Origin: Anaerolineae bacterium
GTDB lineage: Bacteria > Chloroflexota > Anaerolineae > B4-G1 > DUEL01
Direction of reading: 5' to 3'
Length of the DNA: 5,561 nt
Assembly (NCBI GenBank): GCA_016926575.1
Contig: JAFGOJ010000168.1
Span: 1-5,561 of the forward strand
This document shows, one piece after another, positions 1 through 5,169 of this stretch. Each line of letters opens with the position of its first letter. Position 1 is the first letter of the stretch. Below the pieces are notes generated by a model. The model did no database searches, was not told the DNA's origin, and saw only the letters and a program-made list of their open reading frames with translations. The translations under genes and the position numbers were made by a program.

Positions 1-24
1 CTATTTTCGGAGCAGAGGCAATCC

Positions 25-927
25 TTGAACCAACTGACCCATTCACAAACATTTCGCAAGGGCATCATCTGGCTGGTCATCTCTACGTTCGCTTACGGCA
101 GCCTGACCGTGCTGATCAAATGGTCGATTTCGAGCGGGCTCAACGGCGAGACGGCGCTGGCGCTGCGCTTCACGATGGCGGCGCTGATCTGGTGCGCCAT
201 TCTGGTGATGCGCCGGCAGTCCATCTGGCCGGGCGCACGCCTGGCCGGACGCGCCGCCGCGATCGGCGCGCTGGTCTATGCCACCAACGCCCTGGCCTTC
301 TACCGTGGCACCGGCCGCGTGACGGGCACCCTGGCCGCGGTCACCGTCGCCGCCGTGCCGGTGTTCGTGGCCCTGCTGGCCTGGCTCATGCTCGGCGAAA
401 AGCTGACCTGGCGTGGATGGGTAGCGTTGGTGATGGTCGTGGTCGGCGGCGTGATGCTGGCCGGCGGCCTCCAAGGCTCCGCCGATCTGGTCGGCATGCT
501 CTGGCTGATCGGAGCGATCTTCCTCTATTCGCTCTACGTCGTCCTCAGCACACCCCTGACCCGTGCCCTCTCTCCATCGATCTCCGCCTTCTACATTATC
601 AGCGGGGCAGCGGTGGCCTACTGGTTGTGGGGTGCGCTTTCCGGCAGCATCGACTTCGGATTCGCGCCCAGCGGCTGGCTGGCCGTCGCCAGTATGGCCC
701 TCATTTCCACCGTGCTGGCCCTCTCGACGTTCCTGGCCGGATCGCGCATCGTCGGCGCGACCCGTGCGGCTATCGTCACCGGGATGGAGCCACTGGTCGG
801 CGCGGGCCTGTCCGTGATCCTGCTGGGCGACCGGCCGAGCCTGTTACAGATCGCAGGCGGAGCGCTGCTGATCGCAGCGGCCGTCCTCGTCCAGCGGGAG
901 AGGCAAGCATCCAAGGAGAGCGTCTAA
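25..927 (+). CDS. DMT-superfamily (EamA) permease
   Basis: An inner-membrane transporter of the drug/metabolite family, probably exporting small metabolites or amino acids; the substrate cannot be read from sequence. The 300-residue length and about ten hydrophobic segments fit two EamA repeats (roughly residues 13-146 and 154-292). Family signatures are visible: GEKLTWRGWVAL with a following Gly-rich helix near 124-147 closes the first repeat, and GATRAAIVTGMEPLVGA (244-260) followed by LLGDRP is the typical end of the second. The start used is TTG at 25, preceded by CAGAGG at 13-18 with 6-nt spacing. The frame has no stop back to base 1, so a start before the window is possible. The stop TAA shares its last base with the ATG of the next gene, which implies translational coupling. 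The family call is firm; the function is only general. Confidence 0.9.
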   Translation: MNQLTHSQTFRKGIIWLVISTFAYGSLTVLIKWSISSGLNGETALALRFTMAALIWCAILVMRRQSIWPGARLAGRAAAIGALVYATNALAFYRGTGRVTGTLAAVTVAAVPVFVALLAWLMLGEKLTWRGWVALVMVVVGGVMLAGGLQGSADLVGMLWLIGAIFLYSLYVVLSTPLTRALSPSISAFYIISGAAVAYWLWGALSGSIDFGFAPSGWLAVASMALISTVLALSTFLAGSRIVGATRAAIVTGMEPLVGAGLSVILLGDRPSLLQIAGGALLIAAAVLVQRERQASKESV

Positions 928-2087
928 TGAACCATCGACGGGACGAACTGCGCCGGCGATTGGCGGCGGCCGGGGTCAACGCGGCCCTGCTGACCCACCC
1001 GCGGGACGTGCTCTACTACGCCGGGACGGCGCGCCCGGCGACGTTGTTGGTCGGCCCGCGGGATGCGGTGCTCCTGGTGCGGCGCGGGCTGGCCTATGCG
1101 CGGCAGGAATCGGACGTCGCGCGGGTTATCTCCGGCGGCGGCTTCCGGCAGGTCGCGGCGGCGCTGGCCGAGATGGGGCTGGTCGGCGGCACACTCGGCG
1201 CGACGTTGGACGTGCTCCCGGCCCAGCTTTTCCTGCGCATGCAGGAGGCGCTGCCCGGCTGGCGGCTGGCCGACATCAGCGCGCTGGTGCTGGATCAGCG
1301 TGCGGTGAAGGAGGCAGGCGAGCTGGCGGTGACCCGAGCAGCGGCGCAGGTGGCCGACGCGGGCCACCTGGCCCTGCCGCGCGCTTTCCGCCCCGGCATG
1401 ACCGAACTCGAGCTGGCCGCCGCGGTCGAGGACGCCATCCGCCGCGCCGGCCACGAGGGGTACCAACCCCTGCGCCACCCCGAGGCGCGCGGCGGCGGCA
1501 TCTTCCTGATGAGCGGCGAGAATCTGTCGGTGCGCGGCGGTCACGGCCTGGTAGTCACCGGGAGCGGGCTCAGTCCGGCCAGCCCCTACGGCGCCGCCCG
1601 GCGCGTCATCCAGCCGGGCGACCTGATCGTGCTGGACATCGGTTCGATCTATCAGGGCTACACCGCCGACGAATCGCGCACCTACGTGGTGGGAGCGCCC
1701 GGCGCGGCCCAACAGGCCCTGTTCGACGTGGCCTGCGCGGCTCAGGATGCGCTACTGGACGCGCTGCGGCCGGGCGCGCCCATCGCGGCGGCGCACGCCG
1801 CTGCCGAGGCAGTGGTAGCCCAAGGCGCGCCGCCCGCCTTCGCCCCCGGCGAACTGACGCTGCCCGGATTCAGCGGCCACGGCATCGGCCTGGAGCTGGA
1901 CGAGCCGCCGGTCATCTCGGAGCGTGCGGACGGCGTGTTCGTGGAAGGCATGGTCCTGGCCGTAGAGCTGGAGGTCAGCGCGCCGGCTACGGGGCAGATG
2001 GTGAAAGTGGAGGATACGGCCATCCTCACCGCTGATGGGCCGGAGGTCATCACCGCCGCGCCGCGCGCGCTGGTGGAGGTAGCGTGA
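927..2087 (+). CDS. M24-family (Xaa-Pro peptidase-like) metalloprotein
   Basis: A cytoplasmic pita-bread-fold protein of 386 residues, with a creatinase-type N-terminal domain (about 1-125) and an M24 domain (about 145-380). Relatives cut Xaa-Pro bonds or act on creatine-like compounds using two metals. All five metal ligands can be placed: D237 and D248 (VLDIG...TADESRT, 11 apart), H318 (SGHGIG), E347 (LAVELE) and E362 (VKVEDTA). Three other residues conserved in E. coli PepP appear changed: the His before the first Asp is replaced (Pro220/Tyr221 region), the second His is D325 (GLELDEPP), and the Arg before the last Glu is K360. Substrate and even reaction type are therefore uncertain. ATG at 927 overlaps the upstream stop and follows AAGGAGAG (913-920) at 6 nt. 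The frame stays open upstream to 120, but only as a shadow of the permease gene. Confidence 0.85.
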   Translation: MNHRRDELRRRLAAAGVNAALLTHPRDVLYYAGTARPATLLVGPRDAVLLVRRGLAYARQESDVARVISGGGFRQVAAALAEMGLVGGTLGATLDVLPAQLFLRMQEALPGWRLADISALVLDQRAVKEAGELAVTRAAAQVADAGHLALPRAFRPGMTELELAAAVEDAIRRAGHEGYQPLRHPEARGGGIFLMSGENLSVRGGHGLVVTGSGLSPASPYGAARRVIQPGDLIVLDIGSIYQGYTADESRTYVVGAPGAAQQALFDVACAAQDALLDALRPGAPIAAAHAAAEAVVAQGAPPAFAPGELTLPGFSGHGIGLELDEPPVISERADGVFVEGMVLAVELEVSAPATGQMVKVEDTAILTADGPEVITAAPRALVEVA

Positions 2088-2110
2088 GACGAGGCGTAGG
2101 AATACAGTCC

Positions 2111-3415
2111 ATGAAACTCTACAGATACTCTGTCATCGTCCTAATAATTTTGCTCCTCACCGCCTGCCAACCGACGCCCGCCCCCACGCTCCCTGCGCCC
2201 ACGTCGACCCCGGCCCCCACCCCCACAGTGACCGTGCTACCGTCCCCCACGCCCACGCTCGGCCCCTGCCCAGACGGCGTCACCACGCTCTTGTTGTGGC
2301 ACACCTACACCGGCGCGCAGTGGGACGTCATCGAGGGAATGATCGAGACCTACAACGCCACCAACGACGCCTGCATCCGGCTCGAATACGCCTACGTCGA
2401 AGGCGTGGGCCGCGCGCTGGCGCGCGCCATCCCTGCCGGCGACGGGCCGGACCTCGTGGCGTGGGAAGGCGCGCAGATCGGTGCAGCGGCCCTGGCAGGT
2501 ACCCTCGCCCCCCTCGACGCCTACCTCGGCAGCGATTTCATGGAGGACACCTTCGTCCTACCGGCCGCACGGGGAATGATGTGGGACGGCCACGTCTGGG
2601 GCTTGCCGGAAACGATGAGCGGCATCGCCCTGGTCTACAACCGGGCCATGCTGCCGGACGAAGACCTGCCCGACCCCGACGACTTCGCCGACCTGCTGGC
2701 CAAGGCCACCGACTTTCACGACGCGAACAATCACCTGCACTACCTGTGCAGCCCCGGCCTGAGCACCGAGGTCGACGCCACCTACGCTGCCCCGGTCTAC
2801 CTTGGCTTTGGGATGCCGGGGGTGGTCGGGGAAGACGGCCGCCTCTACCTGGACACACAGGCGGCTCTCGCCGCCGGCGAGTGGATCGCTGCCTTCAGCC
2901 GCGTCTCACCGGTCGAAGCGTCTGCCGAACAGTGCCGGGAGATGATGCGCAACGGGGAGGTGGCCGCGTGGTGGACCGGGCCGGAGTCGATGGCCGGCCT
3001 GACGGAGGACGGCGTCTACCACGACATCGCGCCGCTCGGTCGCCCGCTGGTCGAGACGCGGGCGTGGATGCTCACCGCCAACGCCGTCGAGCGCGGCAAC
3101 GCCGAAGCCGCCGTCGCCGCGATGACCTGGTGGACCAGCCAGGCCGTGCTCACCGAGCGCGTGTTGCGGACCGGGGAGATTCCGGCCAACGCGGCGGCGC
3201 TGGCCAACCGGGACGTGCAGAGCGACTACGTCATCAGTGGGTTCGGGGAAGCGCTGTCGCGGGGCGTACCTGTGCCCAACACCCCCTACGCCGATGCGGT
3301 GTGGGGTCCCCTCGGCGACGCCACCGCCGCCATCTGGAGCGGCGCGCAGACGCCCGCAGAAGCGCTGGCCGCTGCGCAGGCCGCCGCCACGGCAGCCATC
3401 GCAGAGATGAAGTAA
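2111..3415 (+). CDS. MalE-fold ABC substrate-binding lipoprotein
   Basis: An extracytoplasmic solute-binding protein (SBP family 1) of 434 residues, anchored by lipid. Residues 1-18 are a lipoprotein signal peptide (positive start, long Leu/Ile core, box LLTAC) with C19 as the modified Cys. A Thr/Pro-rich spacer (20-50) leads to the binding domain (57-430). The MalE register is recognisable: AGDGPDLVAW (109-118), LVYNRAMLP (174-182), NGEVAAWWTGP (281-291), PNTP and W398. W118 matches MalE Trp62, but the positions of Asp65, Glu111 and Trp230 are A121, S170 and E292, so the ligand is probably not maltose. Cys pairs 53/88 and 213/275 could form disulfides. ATG 2111 is preferred: AGGAA (2098-2102) lies 8 nt before it and it gives a normal signal peptide. 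An in-frame GTG at 2084, overlapping the previous stop and preceded by GGAGG, would add nine residues. No permease gene follows. Confidence 0.88.
   Translation: MKLYRYSVIVLIILLLTACQPTPAPTLPAPTSTPAPTPTVTVLPSPTPTLGPCPDGVTTLLLWHTYTGAQWDVIEGMIETYNATNDACIRLEYAYVEGVGRALARAIPAGDGPDLVAWEGAQIGAAALAGTLAPLDAYLGSDFMEDTFVLPAARGMMWDGHVWGLPETMSGIALVYNRAMLPDEDLPDPDDFADLLAKATDFHDANNHLHYLCSPGLSTEVDATYAAPVYLGFGMPGVVGEDGRLYLDTQAALAAGEWIAAFSRVSPVEASAEQCREMMRNGEVAAWWTGPESMAGLTEDGVYHDIAPLGRPLVETRAWMLTANAVERGNAEAAVAAMTWWTSQAVLTERVLRTGEIPANAAALANRDVQSDYVISGFGEALSRGVPVPNTPYADAVWGPLGDATAAIWSGAQTPAEALAAAQAAATAAIAEMK
2171..2260 (+). repeat. Thr/Pro-rich low-complexity spacer coding tract
   Basis: C-rich sequence encoding residues 21-50 of the first lipoprotein, almost only Pro, Thr, Ala, Ser and Val. 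It is an irregular, degenerate repeat of Pro-Thr and Pro-Ala-Pro-Thr units rather than an exact tandem array. It follows directly after the lipidated Cys and presumably acts as a flexible, possibly glycosylated tether holding the binding domain off the membrane. The second lipoprotein has the same design with a different, acidic repeat. Confidence 0.75.
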
Positions 3416-3431
3416 TCCGAGAACCGCCCCA

Positions 3432-3459
3432 TTGACATCTTTCACTTTTGCGGTATAAT
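3432..3459 (+). promoter_or_regulatory. Consensus sigma70 promoter of the GntR-SBP gene
   Basis: TTGACA at 3432-3437 and TATAAT at 3454-3459 are both perfect consensus hexamers, 16 bp apart, in a conspicuously AT-richer stretch just after the stop of the first lipoprotein gene. Transcription would start near 3466, about 50 nt ahead of the proposed ATG at 3517. The match is unusually strong, so tight control by a repressor would be expected. The palindrome over the -10 box fits that. Confidence 0.88.
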
Positions 3460-3468
3460 TGTTATGCC
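3452..3468. promoter_or_regulatory. Palindromic operator candidate over the -10 box
   Basis: GGTATAATTGTTATGCC is an inverted repeat with 7-nt arms (GGTATAA and the complement of TTATGCC, 6 of 7 matching) around a 3-nt centre. It contains the whole -10 hexamer and reaches the predicted start of transcription. Dimeric GntR proteins bind short palindromes of this size, so repressor binding here would block RNA polymerase. The natural candidate is the protein encoded directly downstream (autoregulation). Binding itself is inferred. Confidence 0.55.
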
Positions 3469-3474
3469 AGCATA
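3463..3474. promoter_or_regulatory. Second inverted repeat at the transcription start
   Basis: TATGC-CA-GCATA is a perfect inverted repeat with 5-nt arms and a 2-nt centre. It overlaps the right arm of the palindrome on the -10 box. Together they give several copies of a GCATA/TATGC half-site, as would be expected where more than one regulator dimer binds or where the half-site spacing is flexible. It could equally be the actual operator, with the larger palindrome secondary. Confidence 0.4.
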
Positions 3475-3486
3475 CCAACATACCAA
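3471..3486 (+). repeat. Tandem direct repeat of CATACCAA (2 copies)
   Basis: Two exact adjacent copies of an 8-bp unit lie just downstream of the predicted transcription start and next to the palindromes. GCCAG (3466-3470) and CTGGC (3488-3492) flank the pair as a further inverted repeat. In the transcript this would be the first part of the 5' untranslated region. A role as an additional regulator contact is possible but unproven; short tandem duplications also arise by chance. Confidence 0.5.
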
Positions 3487-3516
3487 CCTGGCGGAACCGG
3501 TTCATCGAGCGAGGTT

Positions 3517-5025
3517 ATGGGCCAAATCGACCGCAGTTCTCCCATCCCCATATATCACCAGCTTAAGGCGCTGATTCAAGACCGCATTGCGAGCGGCTTG
3601 TGGGGCCCTGGCGACTGCATTCCCACGCAAAAGGAAATGTGCCAGGAGCACGGGGTCAGCCGCGCGCCGGTGCGCCAGGCACTCAACGAATTGGTTCAAG
3701 AAGGAACGCTGGTGCGCCGCCCGGGCCTGGGCACCTTCGTCAACGACCAGGCCACCACACCCTCCCCCGCACAGACCACGGTTCGATTGATGACCTCGGA
3801 CGGTGTATTCCAGTCGGAGGTGCTGCCGGACGTCTCGCGCGCCTGGAAGGAGCGCCACCCGGACCAGGAGATCGGCTTTCAGGTCACGTTGGTGAAGCAC
3901 AGCCAGTTCTACAACGAACTGAGCCAGGCCGTCGGCAGCGGCACCGCCCCCGACATCGCCATGGTCGACTGTGTCCTGGTCGCCGGGCTGGCCGAATCGG
4001 GCTTCATCTACGACCTGGAGAGCCTCAATTCGGGATGGGACCACGCGGAGCTGGTCAAGGACCTCTACCCGGCTTTCGTCGCAGCGAATTCCTGCCACGG
4101 GCGGCTGTACGGGCTGCCGGTCACTGCCGACACGGCGTTGTTGTGGTACCGCAAGGACTGGTTCGCCCAAGAGGGGCTGGAACCGCCGCGGAATTGGGAC
4201 GATCTGCTGCACGCGGCCCAGTATTTTCTCCAGCCCGACGTCCGCGCGCGTTACAACCTGGTTCACCCCCTGGTCTTCCCGGGCGGGACGAGCGGCGGCG
4301 AGGCGACAGTCTACACCCTCATGCCTTTCGTCTGGTCGGCCAGCGAGGCGCTCCACGCGGGCGGGAGCTTCATCGACGGGCCGGGGACGCGCCGCGCCCT
4401 CACGTTCTTGCGCGAGTTGGTAACCCACTACCGCGTGGTCGCCCCCGAGGTCGCCACCTATCGCGAGAACACGTCGCCGCGCCTGTTCGCCAAAGGGAAG
4501 GTCGCCATGGCGCTGGGCGGCAGTTACGAAGGTACGCTCATCCGCAGCATCAGCGGATGGGAGGGCGAAGCGTTCCTGGAGCGCGTGGGCTGCGTGGCCC
4601 CGCCGGCAGCGCCGGGCGGCCCGCCGGTTTCGACCGTGGGCGGCAACAGCTACGTCGTCCTGCGCCAGTGCCACCAACCCAGACTGGCCATGGACATCCT
4701 GGAGGTCGCTACCGACCCGGCTGTGATTGGGCACCAGATTCAATCCCTGTGGCTCAACTCGCCGCACCCATCCTTCGACACGCAGCCGGCGCCGGAGGTC
4801 GCGCCGCTGCTGGCCCAGATCAAGTATATGATCGCGTCCAGCCGCGCCCGGCCGTCGATACCCGAGTATGTCAAAGTGTCTCGGCAGCTGCAGGCGATGT
4901 TCGAGGCCGCGCTCTCCACCACCACGCCCATCGACGAGATCGTAGCGCGCACAACGGAATTCATCCGCGTCCTGACAGACAGCCCATTCCTACCGTTGCA
5001 GGCACCGCCCAATCGGTCATTTTGA
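3517..5025 (+). CDS. GntR winged-helix regulator fused to a type-1 ABC substrate-binding domain
   Basis: A predicted cytoplasmic, ligand-sensing transcription regulator of 502 residues. Residues 9-76 are a GntR DNA-binding domain: PIPIYHQLKALI, then SGLWGPGDCIPT, then the recognition helix GVSRAPVRQALNEL (46-59) and the closing wing GLGTFV (70-75). After a short Thr/Pro/Ala linker (78-87) comes a full SBP_bac_1 domain to the C-terminus, marked by SGTAPDIAM, YGLPVTADTALLWYRKDWF, PPRNWDDLL, and FAKGKVAMALGG starting at F324. There is no signal peptide, lipobox or membrane helix, so the binding domain must work inside the cell. GntR proteins normally carry FCD, UTRA or aminotransferase domains instead. 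ATG 3517 is chosen because the frame's earlier TTG (3448) lies inside the promoter. Its Shine-Dalgarno is weak (GAGG only 2 nt away), suggesting low expression. Probable targets are its own gene and the downstream lipoprotein gene; the ligand is unknown. Confidence 0.88.
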   Translation: MGQIDRSSPIPIYHQLKALIQDRIASGLWGPGDCIPTQKEMCQEHGVSRAPVRQALNELVQEGTLVRRPGLGTFVNDQATTPSPAQTTVRLMTSDGVFQSEVLPDVSRAWKERHPDQEIGFQVTLVKHSQFYNELSQAVGSGTAPDIAMVDCVLVAGLAESGFIYDLESLNSGWDHAELVKDLYPAFVAANSCHGRLYGLPVTADTALLWYRKDWFAQEGLEPPRNWDDLLHAAQYFLQPDVRARYNLVHPLVFPGGTSGGEATVYTLMPFVWSASEALHAGGSFIDGPGTRRALTFLRELVTHYRVVAPEVATYRENTSPRLFAKGKVAMALGGSYEGTLIRSISGWEGEAFLERVGCVAPPAAPGGPPVSTVGGNSYVVLRQCHQPRLAMDILEVATDPAVIGHQIQSLWLNSPHPSFDTQPAPEVAPLLAQIKYMIASSRARPSIPEYVKVSRQLQAMFEAALSTTTPIDEIVARTTEFIRVLTDSPFLPLQAPPNRSF

Positions 5026-5052
5026 CTTTTGCCAAAACCGTGATAGCATAAT
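5022..5052 (+). promoter_or_regulatory. Probable promoter of the second lipoprotein gene
   Basis: TTGACT (5022-5027) overlaps the stop of the regulator gene. CATAAT (5047-5052) matches the -10 consensus at five of six positions, but the spacing is 19 bp, longer than ideal. TAGCAT at 5044-5049 would give 16 bp with a poorer hexamer. CATAAT is preferred because the sequence from 5045 to 5062 resembles the -10 region of the regulator's own promoter. Start of transcription would be near 5059, giving a leader of about 110 nt. The non-ideal spacing suggests that activation may be needed. Confidence 0.55.
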
Positions 5053-5062
5053 CGTATAAGCC
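5045..5062. promoter_or_regulatory. Operator-like element resembling the regulator's own -10 region
   Basis: AGCATAATCGTATAAGCC aligns with the palindrome at 3452-3468 at 13 of 17 positions when one inserted base is allowed. The left half-site (GCATAA) is well kept; the right one is disturbed by the insertion. Both copies sit on a -10 hexamer. This is the best evidence in the window that the GntR fusion controls both promoters, but AT-rich -10 regions resemble one another to some degree anyway. Confidence 0.4.
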
Positions 5063-5064
5063 AA

Positions 5065-5078
5065 CGTCTCGTGAGACG
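5065..5078. promoter_or_regulatory. Perfect inverted repeat in the leader
   Basis: CGTCTC-GT-GAGACG has perfect 6-nt arms around a 2-nt centre, directly after the predicted transcription start of the second lipoprotein gene. The centre is too short for a good RNA hairpin (at best a 5-bp stem with a 4-nt loop), and no run of T follows, so a DNA operator is more likely than a terminator. It is a different sequence from the palindromes at the regulator's promoter, so another regulator may bind it. Confidence 0.45.
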
Positions 5079-5088
5079 AAAGGAGGTG
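5079..5088 (+). promoter_or_regulatory. Orphan extended Shine-Dalgarno in the leader
   Basis: AAAGGAGGTG is nearly a full-length complement of the 16S rRNA 3' end, stronger than any ribosome site used by the real genes here, yet no normal start codon stands at the right distance. Nine nt downstream is ATA (5097), which would open a 20-codon frame to the TAG at 5157-5159; a GTG at 5106 lies in that same frame, 17 codons long. It may mark a leader peptide with an unusual start, a ribosome standby site, or the remains of an older gene start. Confidence 0.4.
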
Positions 5089-5157
5089 TCCACGTCATAA
5101 CGATTGTGAAAATAACGAGTGCGCGTTCGGTGAAACACCAGTTTAACATTTACATTT

Positions 5158-5165
5158 AGGAGGAG
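5158..5165 (+). promoter_or_regulatory. Ribosome binding site deciding the GTG start
   Basis: AGGAGGAG ends 4 nt before GTG 5170 (6 nt if counted from the AGGAGG core). The frame has stops at 5107, 5113 and 5131 and no other start codon between the last of these and 5170, apart from sequence lacking a start, so this site fixes the start of the second lipoprotein. Confidence 0.85.
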
Positions 5166-5169
5166 AAAA

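Noticed and set aside
120..926. Long upstream extension of the M24 reading frame
   Set aside because: It is an Arg/Pro-rich shadow of the permease gene in a GC-rich sequence. The M24 homology starts at the ATG at 927, which has its own ribosome site.
2296..3435. Open frame of 379 codons overlapping the first lipoprotein
   Set aside because: It is Arg/Gly-rich with no recognisable domain, while the overlapping frame encodes a full MalE-fold protein.
3448..3516. TTG start adding 23 residues to the GntR fusion
   Set aside because: Those codons coincide with the -10 box, the predicted transcription start and the repeats, so most of the segment lies upstream of or at the mRNA 5' end. The GntR domain starts normally after ATG 3517.
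3502..4767. Long minus-strand open frame opposite the GntR fusion
   Set aside because: Its composition is typical of an antisense shadow in GC-rich coding DNA, and no family features are visible.
5004..5034. Possible terminator (ACCG...CGGT stem and T-rich run) after the GntR fusion
   Set aside because: The stem is only 4 bp and the T tract is interrupted. The same bases are better explained as the -35 region of the next promoter.
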